Shown here: piece after piece, positions 19,681-28,441 of the stretch
Position numbering within the stretch: the stretch's first letter is position 1
Layout: every line of letters starts with the position of its first letter
Assembly (NCBI GenBank): GCA_016125165.1
Contig: WGMH01000011.1
Location: 1-64,000 of the forward strand
Length of the DNA: 64,000 nt
Reading direction: 5' to 3'
From: Alphaproteobacteria bacterium
GTDB taxonomy: Bacteria; Pseudomonadota; Alphaproteobacteria; Micropepsales; Micropepsaceae
Translations under genes and position numbers: made by a program
The notes under the pieces: generated by a model
The model's database searches: none
The model's input: only the letters and a program-made list of their open reading frames with translations
Told to the model about the DNA's origin: nothing

Positions 19681-22319
19681 GCGGCCCTGGGCAATTCCGC
19701 ATCTTCCGATTCTGACCCGGCAGCCCCAGCATCCGCCGCGCTTACACGATATGAGGAAGCGCTGATTGCCGCCATCATCAAGGTGGCAATGTAGGGCAAA
19801 AGCTGAATGGTGAGCATGATCATCCAAAGTACGGCGGCGGACTCACCGAAGCCGCGATACCGCGCCGTGCCGAAGATCGCCAGCCCGCAAAGGCCGAGCA
19901 GCGTCGCTTCCTGCCACACCACACGGAACACCTGATCGAGCGCAGCAGGGTTTTCCATCTTCGGCGTGCGCAGGAACGGCTTGTTCGAGGTGAAAAGACC
20001 GGAGATCACCGCCTTGGCGACAGTATGGGTGAGCGAAAGTCCCGCGATGGATGCGAGGAACGCACCGCTGACGCCAGAACCGACTTTCTGGGGATAGAGC
20101 AGCAACGTCTTCAATGTCTTTGCGCCAAACAGCGCCAGTGCCGCCGTGGACAGGGCCGCCATCGGCGCGCTGAAATATTCCGGCATGGTGATCATCAACA
20201 GAGTCCACAACAGCGCGAGCCCGGTGATAATCAAGCTGAGGCCATCGGAAATCCACGGCAGCCAACCGGACAAGAACTGATACCGTTGCGCCCATGTGAG
20301 CCTGGTTCGCCCCAGAAAAATGGCGCCCGCATGACGTTTCATGATCTGCATCGCGCCATAAACCCAGCGATGGCGCTGGCTCATGAAGGCCGCGAGCGTA
20401 TCTGGCGTCAGTCCGCGACCCATGCTTTCGGGGATGTAGGCGGCGCTGTAGCCGGCTTCGAACAGTTTCAGGCCAAGCTCGGTGTCTTCGGTAATGCACC
20501 ACGTGCTCCAGCCACCGACCTCCTCAAGCGCATTCTTGCGCACGATCGTCATGGTGCCGTGCTGAATGATCGCGTCGTGCTCGTTTCGCTCCACCATACC
20601 GATGTGGAAGAAGCCGCGATATTCCTCAAAACACATGGTCTTGAAGAGGCCTTCGGTGCCGTCACGATAATCCTGCGGGCCCTGCACCACCGCCACTTCC
20701 GGAGAAGCAAACAGCGGCATGGCCCGGCGCAGCCAATAGGGTTCCACGCAATAATCGCTATCAATGACGGCGATGTATTGCGCGGCAGGATCGGTAACGG
20801 CCATCGCTTCGTTCAGTGCGCCGGCCTTGAAACCTTCAACCTTGTCGAAATGAAAGAAGCGGAAGCGGGCACCAAGACGCGCGCAATGCGCCTCCACAGG
20901 TTTCCAGACCGCTTCGTCTTTCGTGTTGTTATCGATGAGCAGGACTTCAAAATTGTCGTAGTCGAGCGCGGCCAGACCATCGAGCGTGGCCATCACCATA
21001 TCTGGCGGCTCATTGTAACAAGGCACATGGATCGAAACACGCGGTGAGCTTTCCGGAATGGCGGCCTGAACCACGCGCCGTTCCACCCGCCACAGACTTG
21101 CGGCCAGTTCCACCCCCTCGGTGAGAATGAGGGTGGCCGCCAGCAGCACCAGCGGCACCATTGCCGCAATCATGACGATGTAACTCGGTTCCAGATATTC
21201 CAGAACGCTTTCGTCGACGAGCACGAAGAGGCCGGTGGCCACGACCGCCACCAGACCGCCCATGACGAGGTATCCCGTCTGGCGAACCGCCGGCATGCGG
21301 CCCAGGATCAGCAAACCAAGAAGGAATGTGAGGACCGCCGCACCAAGTGCATATTCACGCCATTCGGGAAATGCGCGCAGCATACCGGTGAAGGCGAATT
21401 TGGGATCGCCTGCGGCATCATAGAGACCCCAATAGGCGCCGACTGCACCTTCCGCCCCGCCTTTCCATGGCTGGTCGAAGGCTTCGATCAGATAGTAGTC
21501 GTAGCCTTTTTCCATCGCGAGCTGCACGAAGCTGCGGATGAACAGGGCCTCATTTGCAATGGAGGCTTCCGCAAAACGTCGCGACTTGCCTTCAGACGGC
21601 CAACCGGCTTCGCCAATGATGATTGTCTTGTCTGGAAACTCGCGGCGCACATGGCCAAGCGCGCGCTGCACGAAACCCATGGAGTCGCGCGCGCTGATAC
21701 CTTCCCAATAGGGAAGCAAATGCACGGATATCATATCAACGTGTTCGCCGATCTCCGGACTGAGCAACCATGTCGACCACGGCTCTGCCGTCGTCACCTT
21801 GATGCGGTTGGGAAGCGCAGCACGCACGCGCATGATGTAGGCGTTAAGCTGATCGCTCGAAACATCGCCACGCAGGATGGTCTCGTTGCCGACAAACACG
21901 CGATCGACCGTCCGGCGATTGGCCGTGGCCACGCGGATCAGCGTTTCCAGTTCCTTTTCATTCTCCTGCAGATCCGGACCAATCCATGCGCCAAGCGAAA
22001 CGGTGATACCATAACGGCGAGCAATCTCCGGCACGCGGTCAAGCCCGCTGGAAACCGTGTATGTGCGCACATGGGAGGTGATCTTGGAAAGTTCGCGCAT
22101 ATCGCGGTCGATATGCTCGGGCGAAACCAGATCGTGATCCTTGCGCGTATATAGGCCCGAGGGGCTGTACGCGACGCCACGCACGAGCCCATCCCAATCC
22201 GGCGCTACAACGGCGTAATCCCGGCTCGCCCAGAACATGAAGCTCGCGCCCACGACCAGCGCCAGCGCGACCACTATGCGCATCGTTCCACGCGGACGGG
22301 CCCAATCGGGCAAGTTCAC
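19677..22319 (-). CDS. GH17-GT2 bifunctional beta-glucan synthase (NdvB-like)
   Basis: N-terminal GH17-like region (VFVGNETILRGD, IIIGEAGWPSEG); C-terminal processive GT2 (DSDYCVEPYW, ITEDTELGLKL, QRHRWVYGAMQI) with TM segments. Confidence 0.88.
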   Translation of the reverse strand: MNLPDWARPRGTMRIVVALALVVGASFMFWASRDYAVVAPDWDGLVRGVAYSPSGLYTRKDHDLVSPEHIDRDMRELSKITSHVRTYTVSSGLDRVPEIARRYGITVSLGAWIGPDLQENEKELETLIRVATANRRTVDRVFVGNETILRGDVSSDQLNAYIMRVRAALPNRIKVTTAEPWSTWLLSPEIGEHVDMISVHLLPYWEGISARDSMGFVQRALGHVRREFPDKTIIIGEAGWPSEGKSRRFAEASIANEALFIRSFVQLAMEKGYDYYLIEAFDQPWKGGAEGAVGAYWGLYDAAGDPKFAFTGMLRAFPEWREYALGAAVLTFLLGLLILGRMPAVRQTGYLVMGGLVAVVATGLFVLVDESVLEYLEPSYIVMIAAMVPLVLLAATLILTEGVELAASLWRVERRVVQAAIPESSPRVSIHVPCYNEPPDMVMATLDGLAALDYDNFEVLLIDNNTKDEAVWKPVEAHCARLGARFRFFHFDKVEGFKAGALNEAMAVTDPAAQYIAVIDSDYCVEPYWLRRAMPLFASPEVAVVQGPQDYRDGTEGLFKTMCFEEYRGFFHIGMVERNEHDAIIQHGTMTIVRKNALEEVGGWSTWCITEDTELGLKLFEAGYSAAYIPESMGRGLTPDTLAAFMSQRHRWVYGAMQIMKRHAGAIFLGRTRLTWAQRYQFLSGWLPWISDGLSLIITGLALLWTLLMITMPEYFSAPMAALSTAALALFGAKTLKTLLLYPQKVGSGVSGAFLASIAGLSLTHTVAKAVISGLFTSNKPFLRTPKMENPAALDQVFRVVWQEATLLGLCGLAIFGTARYRGFGESAAVLWMIMLTIQLLPYIATLMMAAISASSYRVSAADAGAAGSESEDAELPRAA

Positions 22320-22343
22320 GGAATTTCTCCCACCGCTGCCTGA

Positions 22344-22850
22344 CTATTGGTCGTCGTCGTGGCGTTCCGGAGGGGCGGGCGTCATGGAGACCAGTTCCAT
22401 GTCAAAAACCAACGTCTGGTCAGGTGGAATTGCATCACCAGCACCACGCGACCCGTAGCCTAGGCGACCAGGAATTACGATCTCCCAGTGATCGCCTTCC
22501 CGCATCAGGCCCAAAGCCTCCTTCCAACCTTGGATCAGACCGCTGATTGGGAAAGTTGCAGGAAGTCCAGGTTCGGTAGAATCGAATACCGTCCCGTTGA
22601 TCAGGCTACCCTTATAATAAACAGTCACCGTGTCCCTGGCACTTGGTCTGCGCCCAAAACCGTTCTGGATGATGCGATACTCGAGGCCGCTTGGACGGAC
22701 GATCACGCCCCGTTTTTGGGCGTAGTCGGCGAGATACTTCGCGTTCGCTTCCGGGCTTAATGAGGCATCGACCGCCATCGCTGGAGCCGCGCTCAGCGCG
22801 AAAACCGCCGCAAGGGCAAAACCCAACCACCGCATCTGCATACTCCCCAT
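22344..22850 (-). CDS. exported FKBP-type peptidyl-prolyl isomerase
   Basis: Signal peptide; TVTVYYKGSLINGTVFDSTEPGLPATFPISGLIQGWKEALGLMREGDHWEIVIPGRLGYG. Confidence 0.92.
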   Translation of the reverse strand: MGSMQMRWLGFALAAVFALSAAPAMAVDASLSPEANAKYLADYAQKRGVIVRPSGLEYRIIQNGFGRRPSARDTVTVYYKGSLINGTVFDSTEPGLPATFPISGLIQGWKEALGLMREGDHWEIVIPGRLGYGSRGAGDAIPPDQTLVFDMELVSMTPAPPERHDDDQ

Positions 22851-22937
22851 CTGAACAGGCTGAATGGCGCCAGGCCACCCGTTCCGGCACCGGCAAAGCA
22901 ATACTCCCCAACGCCTTGGATTCAAAGCCAGAATGCC

Positions 22938-23408
22938 CTAGCGGGCGAGGAGGAACCGCGCCAGCCACGACCGCTTGGGCTTGGAGGCCCGGGTTCCGGC
23001 CATTTTCGCCAGTTGCGCTCCAATCGGCTCCGGTACCGATGCCTGTTCCGGCAGGTCAAAAGTTGGGGCAGCAATCCGTGTCACGGCCACGGAGCGATCC
23101 TTGTGCAGCGAAAAAACATGCAAGGCCGCTTGTTCCCGCAATCCGGAGAACTGGCGCGGAAGCACGAGAGCTTCCTTCGCGAGAATGCGCTGGGCAGCAA
23201 AATTGCGCTCCCACATCGTGTCGGGCGCGGTTTTAACGTCTGCTCCGTTCAGAACCAGCGGCGGCACGCCCGGATGTACAGCAGGCGGCGCGCCCAGTTT
23301 ACGGGCCAGTTCGTCCAGCCGCGCGATGCCATCGGCCAATCCGGCTGGTGGCGCTTCGGGCAGCAACGGAGCAAATGTCTTCTTGGGCTTCTTGCGCCAG
23401 AACATCAT
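22938..23408 (-). CDS. hypothetical protein, coupled to the upstream proteasome-like protein
   Basis: MMFWRKKPKKTFAPLLPEAPP...; its ATG overlaps the preceding stop (ATGA). Confidence 0.65.
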   Translation of the reverse strand: MMFWRKKPKKTFAPLLPEAPPAGLADGIARLDELARKLGAPPAVHPGVPPLVLNGADVKTAPDTMWERNFAAQRILAKEALVLPRQFSGLREQAALHVFSLHKDRSVAVTRIAAPTFDLPEQASVPEPIGAQLAKMAGTRASKPKRSWLARFLLAR

Positions 23409-24649
23409 TCGCCTCCTGCCTTGTTCACCCATTGGAAGCCGCTCTCGCGGCTGATGACCGCCGAAATCACCTCACCGCCAACCGTTTCCTTTTCGGCCAG
23501 CGCACGCTTCTTGAAGATGTTGAGGTTCACAAGCTCGGCCGCTGTCTGCGCAAGCTCCTTGCGGCCAGCCACTTCGAGTACACGCAGGATCGGATTGATG
23601 AACATCTGGTGCTGATACCGCGCGATGCCGCGATAGAAGTAGGCAAAATAGCGAGGCAGCATATCCTGCTGCACCGCCTGCCGCACGCCCTCGCGCTGCA
23701 CCGGATCGCTGCTGGCAAAGGCGTCAACGGTCTCGTCTGCGATCGCCTTCAAAAAGAGCGCGGCACCGTCATACATATGCTGTTCAAGACCAGGATCGAT
23801 CCCGCGAATGAATGCACTGGCCGCCCCGCTATCGGCGAACAGCAGGATTTGCGAATGCACGTCTCCGTCGATCGAGTCGATGCTCTTCTGCGAGCGTTTC
23901 ATGATGCCTCCGACGATGGCAGAAGCATAGTAGGTGACGATGGTGGGATAGCGATCGTCTTCACCAAAGCCCGCAAACACCAGTCCGCTAACGTCTTCCA
24001 GGAACAGATCCTTCACAACCGCAAAAACTGCGATTTCACGTAGCTGCTGCTGCGCCTGGACACTCAGGCCATATGCCCCGAAGGCATAGGCGATGACTTC
24101 CTCGATATCCTTGCCGTGCTGTGCGGCAATTGTCTGCGCGAAGCCTTCTGGAAAGCAGGGCAGATTTGCCCGTGGTCCGCCCTGCCCGTCGAATTGATAG
24201 CCGCGCCAGATTTCCTCAATCACCGCTGCCAGAAGAGCCCGCTCATCACCCTGCCCGCCCATGCTACCGATGAGATATTGGGCGTAGCTGAAGATGTAGC
24301 GATAGACGGACACGATCAGCCGCTTGAATTCGTCCTCGTGCCGCTCCTTCGGGAAAAATTCTTCCAGATGGTCGAACATGCCGGTGAAGCTGGCGGCATA
24401 GTCTTCGATATGAGCCATGGCGCCAGGCTTCAATTTGCGTTGGTAGTGGCTGATAAGCTGTTCCCACGGATGGCCCATCACTTCGGCGCCGCCATAGAAC
24501 ATGACGCCGACGGGCTGGCCCTCCACCAGATTGAACAGCTTGCGATGCTCGTTTCGCACCACCACTCGGCCGCCGTCGATCAGCGTTACGGCGGAATCCG
24601 CCGCAAGCGCAACCGCCCGCTGGTTCATCACCGCGATTTCCGACGTCAT
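23405..24649 (-). CDS. uncharacterised proteasome/HslV-like Ntn-hydrolase candidate
   Basis: MTSEIAVMNQRAVALAADSAVTL...RNEHRKLFNLVEGQPVGVMFYGGAE: Thr after Met, Asp at position 17 counted from that Thr, downstream Lys and GG, like proteasome beta/HslV N-termini. Confidence 0.75.
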   Translation of the reverse strand: MTSEIAVMNQRAVALAADSAVTLIDGGRVVVRNEHRKLFNLVEGQPVGVMFYGGAEVMGHPWEQLISHYQRKLKPGAMAHIEDYAASFTGMFDHLEEFFPKERHEDEFKRLIVSVYRYIFSYAQYLIGSMGGQGDERALLAAVIEEIWRGYQFDGQGGPRANLPCFPEGFAQTIAAQHGKDIEEVIAYAFGAYGLSVQAQQQLREIAVFAVVKDLFLEDVSGLVFAGFGEDDRYPTIVTYYASAIVGGIMKRSQKSIDSIDGDVHSQILLFADSGAASAFIRGIDPGLEQHMYDGAALFLKAIADETVDAFASSDPVQREGVRQAVQQDMLPRYFAYFYRGIARYQHQMFINPILRVLEVAGRKELAQTAAELVNLNIFKKRALAEKETVGGEVISAVISRESGFQWVNKAGGE

Positions 24650-24847
24650 TACCCCACTACCCTTCGCGCCAATTGGCGTTGTTTGGCTGCTGCTCCGCAG
24701 CCTTTGCCGCAGCATCTCACAATCGCGCGCCAATGGGGAGACACCGCGAAATTATGGTTACGAAGGAGATTTTCGCAGTTGGCGGGGCCGTTGCCCGGGA
24801 CTAGGGTCGCGCCGACGGAACCATTAAACACGACGCAGGAAACGCCT

Positions 24848-25627
24848 ATGTACAAACCATTCGACCTCACCGGAAGAGTCGCACTCGTGACGGGCGGCAA
24901 TCGCGGCATCGGCCTCGGCATGGCCGAAGCCATGGCCCAAGCCGGTGCCGACATTGTCATTTGGGGCACCAACGAAGAGCACAACGCCAAAGCGAAAGCG
25001 GCGCTCACCGCGCTTGGCCGCAAGGTTACGGCCCGCAAGGTGAACGTGGCGGAAGAGGCCGAAGTGGTGGCCGGGATGAAGGCAGCCGTCGACGAGATGG
25101 GCCGGGTGGATACCGTGATCGCCAATGCCGGTATCGGCGGCGGCGCGCCGTCGTTCAGCGAAATGTCCATCGAACTTTGGCGGCGCGTGCATGCGGTGAA
25201 CGAGGAAGGCGTATTTTTCACCCTGCGCGAAGCCGCCAAGCACATGGTGGATCGCGCGAAGAATGGCGATGCAGGCGGCTCGTTGGTGGGCGTCGCGTCA
25301 CTTGCCGGTATCGAAGGCGCTGCCCGAAACGAAGCCTACAGCGCGACCAAGGGCGCGGTGCTGGCGATGGTGCGCTCCATTGCGGTGGAGCTTGCCCGCT
25401 ATGGCGTGCGCGCGAACTCGATTGCGCCTGGCTGGATCGCAACGGACATGACCCGTGGGGCGCAGCACAGCCAGGTATTCACCGACAAGGTTATCTCGCG
25501 CGTGCCGATGCGCCGCTGGGGCGACATCGAGGATTTCGGCGGCATCGCTGTCTATCTGGCATCCGACGCCTCGAAATATCACACCGGCCAGACCTTTGTG
25601 ATTGACGGCGGCTACAGCGTCTTCTGA
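24848..25627 (+). CDS. SDR family oxidoreductase
   Basis: DLTGRVALVTGGNRGIGLGMAEAMAQAGADIVIWG; YSATKGAVLAMVRS; IAPGWIATDMT. Confidence 0.92.
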   Translation: MYKPFDLTGRVALVTGGNRGIGLGMAEAMAQAGADIVIWGTNEEHNAKAKAALTALGRKVTARKVNVAEEAEVVAGMKAAVDEMGRVDTVIANAGIGGGAPSFSEMSIELWRRVHAVNEEGVFFTLREAAKHMVDRAKNGDAGGSLVGVASLAGIEGAARNEAYSATKGAVLAMVRSIAVELARYGVRANSIAPGWIATDMTRGAQHSQVFTDKVISRVPMRRWGDIEDFGGIAVYLASDASKYHTGQTFVIDGGYSVF

Positions 25628-26307
25628 GCCGGCGGCTCCGGCAAATGCGCGAGCATGAGCGGCAGAATCGTCTTCGAGATTTCGCCCTTCATGCCGCGCA
25701 TCTGCGCCGGACCGTCGAATTGACCGCCCAGCGCCAGATGCGCAAAGCCATGCACGCAAGACCACACGGCCATCAGATAGCCGTAGCCATCGGGCGGCAT
25801 CTCATCGCTGCCCGTTAGGCCCATGGCAGCGCGGATGGCTTTTTCCAGCACCCGAAACGAACGGTTCGATATCTCGTCCAGATTCTTGTAGGCGGGATCG
25901 CACTTGCCGTTTGAAAACATGAGCTGGAAGCGCGCAGGATTTTTCAGCGCGAAGTTCACATAGGCTTTGCCCTGCTCGTAAAGCCGCGCAGCGGGATCCG
26001 AACCGCCGAGCGCATCGCCCGCGGCGAGCGCATCGCCGAATTCCTGAAAGCCGAGCAACGCCACTTCCGACAACAACCCCCGCGCGTCGCCGAAATGATG
26101 GGCGGGCGCGGCCGGAGAAACCCCGGCGCGGCGCGCAACCTCACGCAAGGAAAAGCCATCCACCCCGCGCTCGCGGATCAGCGCCTCGGTCGCGGCGATT
26201 AGCTTTTCGCGCAGATCACCGTGGTGATAGGCGCGCTTCGGAGCCGGTTTTACCGCCTTTTTCCGCGGAGACACCTTTTCCACGCGCTTTATCTTGACAC
26301 TGTTCAA
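25612..26307 (-). CDS. TetR/AcrR family transcriptional regulator (TTG start shown; a downstream GTG is possible)
   Basis: REKLIAATEALIRERGVDGFSLREVARRAGVSPAAPAHHFGDARGLLSEVA helix-turn-helix. Confidence 0.9.
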   Translation of the reverse strand: MNSVKIKRVEKVSPRKKAVKPAPKRAYHHGDLREKLIAATEALIRERGVDGFSLREVARRAGVSPAAPAHHFGDARGLLSEVALLGFQEFGDALAAGDALGGSDPAARLYEQGKAYVNFALKNPARFQLMFSNGKCDPAYKNLDEISNRSFRVLEKAIRAAMGLTGSDEMPPDGYGYLMAVWSCVHGFAHLALGGQFDGPAQMRGMKGEISKTILPLMLAHLPEPPAQKTL

Positions 26308-26340
26308 TTCGAAACCTATTTATCTGGACAGTGTCAAGAT
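26291..26340. promoter_or_regulatory. inverted-repeat operator/promoter between divergent tetR and DUF2306 genes
   Basis: Perfect 13-bp inverted repeat ATCTTGACACTGT ... ACAGTGTCAAGAT; each arm contains TTGACA; plus strand TTGACA-N17-TATTTA. Confidence 0.7.
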
Positions 26341-26358
26341 TAGGTTGCGGAGGCTCCG

Positions 26359-26997
26359 ATGGGAAGCAGGATTTCGCGCTTCGGTCTCTATATGATGGCG
26401 TTTCTATCCGTAGGCACCGCCCTCTATTCGATGCGTTTCGCGGCCATTCCGGCCGGAGTGTGGCTAGGCATCGATGACGGCATACGAAGCGTTGTTGAGC
26501 GCATTCCGCTTTCCGCCCTCTCCCACATGATCGTTGCACCCATTGCGCTTTTCGCCGGGGCGTTTCAATTTTTCGGCAGCATCCGTGCCCATCGGCCCGC
26601 GCTTCATCGCGCCATGGGGCGAGTTTATGTTGTCGCCTGCGTGGTAGCCGGCATTGCCGGTCTCGCAACAGCGCTGCACGCTTCCGGGGGGCCGATTGCT
26701 GGCCTTGGGTTCGGCACACTCGCGGTTTTGTGGATCGCGGTCACGGTGGGCGCCTGGCGCGCGGCGGTAATGCGGAAGTTCGATCTGCACCGCCTCCTGA
26801 TGCGCTTTTCCTACGCGATGACGTTCGGCGCGGTAACACTGCGCCTGCAGATTCCACTCTTCATCATGGCGGGTTACGCCAGCTATAGTGACGTTTCGGT
26901 CTGGCTCGCCTACACGGCCTGGATTCCGAATGTGATCGTGGTCGGGTTGTGGTCGATGGTCGAAGCACTGCGCAAATCTGCGCTCATGCCGGCCTGA
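26359..26997 (+). CDS. DUF2306-type integral membrane protein
   Basis: HMIVAPIALFAGAFQFFGSIRAHRPALHRAMGRVYVVACVVAGIAGLATALHASGG pattern; multiple TM segments. Confidence 0.8.
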   Translation: MGSRISRFGLYMMAFLSVGTALYSMRFAAIPAGVWLGIDDGIRSVVERIPLSALSHMIVAPIALFAGAFQFFGSIRAHRPALHRAMGRVYVVACVVAGIAGLATALHASGGPIAGLGFGTLAVLWIAVTVGAWRAAVMRKFDLHRLLMRFSYAMTFGAVTLRLQIPLFIMAGYASYSDVSVWLAYTAWIPNVIVVGLWSMVEALRKSALMPA

Positions 26998-27153
26998 TAT
27001 TCCTTACACGGAATATCTGCATAAAGAAAAAGTGGGACCGCGATTTCCGCCATCCCACTAGGTGGCTGTAGTCTAGGGAGCAAGAAACAGTCTGGCAAGC
27101 CCGAAAAATGCGTAATAGATGAGGTCCCCATTCTGAACCCAAGGGGACTTATC

Positions 27154-28407
27154 ATGACGGCCTGTGGCCTAGATTTCGGCACCTCCAACTCCGCGCTCGG
27201 CGTGATGCGGGCGGGTACACCGGTGCTGGCGCCGGTTGAGGGGGAATCCACCCTCATCCCGTCCGCCATCTTCTTCGACTACGAACATATGGGCCGGACG
27301 ATCTTCGGCCGCCACGCCATCGCCACCTATATCGGCGAGCATGACGGGCGGTTGATGCGCGCCCTCAAGACGATCCTTGGCTCGTCACTGATTGATGAGA
27401 AAACCGCTGTTGGCAACCGGCGTATCGCGCTGACGGAGGTGGTGGAAATCTTCATCCGCCATCTGAAGGCACAAGGCGAAGCCTTTGCCGGAACAGAGTT
27501 CAACAGCGTCGTGCATGGCAGGCCCGTCCGCTTCGTGGACGGTGATGACGAAGCCGATGCGCGGGCGCAGAACGTGCTTGAAGGCATCGCGCACAAGGTG
27601 GGCTTCAAGCATGTGGCGTTCGAATACGAACCCATCGCCGCCGCCTACCACTACGAGGATACGGTCACCCGCGAGGAGATCGTGCTGGTGGCCGACATCG
27701 GCGGCGGTACGTCCGACTTCACCGTCATCCGTATTGGTCCGGACCGGCGCGGCAAGCCAGACCGGAAGGACGACATCCTCGCCAACACCGGCATCCGCAT
27801 CGGTGGCACCGACTTTGACACGCTCCTCAATGTGGATGCGGTGATGCCCCTACTCGGCCTTGGCACCCAACTCATAAGCAAGAACCTGCCCATGCCGAAG
27901 GCCACCTATTTCGAGCTGGCAACCTGGGCGACCATCAACTTCGTTTACAATCACAAGACCGAGCGGGAGACGCGCGAGCTTCTCGCCGATGCCTGCGAGC
28001 CGGAGAAGGTGGCGCGCCTTTACAAGACGATTCGCCGTCACCTCGGCCACCGCATCGCCTTCGCGGTGGAAGATGCCAAGATCGCTCTCAGTACCGCAGA
28101 AGCGCATGACATGCCGCTCGGCTTCCTCGAATCCGGGCTTCACGCGCAGACCACGCGCACAGGATTCGAGCGCGCCATATCGCAGAAAACGCACAAGCTG
28201 ACAGAGATGGCCGCACAATGCGTGACAATGAGCGGCCTGAAACCCGAACAGGTGGATACGATCTTTCTGACTGGCGGCTCCAGTCTGGTGCCAGCAGTTC
28301 GGCGCGCGGTGAGCATTGCCGCACCGAATGCACATGCGACAAGTGGCTCGGACTTTCTTTCCGTAGCGTTAGGTCTCACACGAGAGGCTTCGCGCAAGTT
28401 CGGCTAA
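27154..28407 (+). CDS. Hsp70 family protein (YegD-like)
   Basis: GLDFGTSNSALGV; VADIGGGTSDFTVIRIG; IFLTGGSSLVPAVRRAV. Confidence 0.92.
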   Translation: MTACGLDFGTSNSALGVMRAGTPVLAPVEGESTLIPSAIFFDYEHMGRTIFGRHAIATYIGEHDGRLMRALKTILGSSLIDEKTAVGNRRIALTEVVEIFIRHLKAQGEAFAGTEFNSVVHGRPVRFVDGDDEADARAQNVLEGIAHKVGFKHVAFEYEPIAAAYHYEDTVTREEIVLVADIGGGTSDFTVIRIGPDRRGKPDRKDDILANTGIRIGGTDFDTLLNVDAVMPLLGLGTQLISKNLPMPKATYFELATWATINFVYNHKTERETRELLADACEPEKVARLYKTIRRHLGHRIAFAVEDAKIALSTAEAHDMPLGFLESGLHAQTTRTGFERAISQKTHKLTEMAAQCVTMSGLKPEQVDTIFLTGGSSLVPAVRRAVSIAAPNAHATSGSDFLSVALGLTREASRKFG

Positions 28408-28441
28408 GCGCTACAGTCATCAAAACACGGGAGACGCCGCC

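Noticed and set aside
24116-24847. N-terminal part of the 503-aa plus-strand ORF
   Set aside because: Antisense to the proteasome-like gene; the real SDR starts at ATG 24848.
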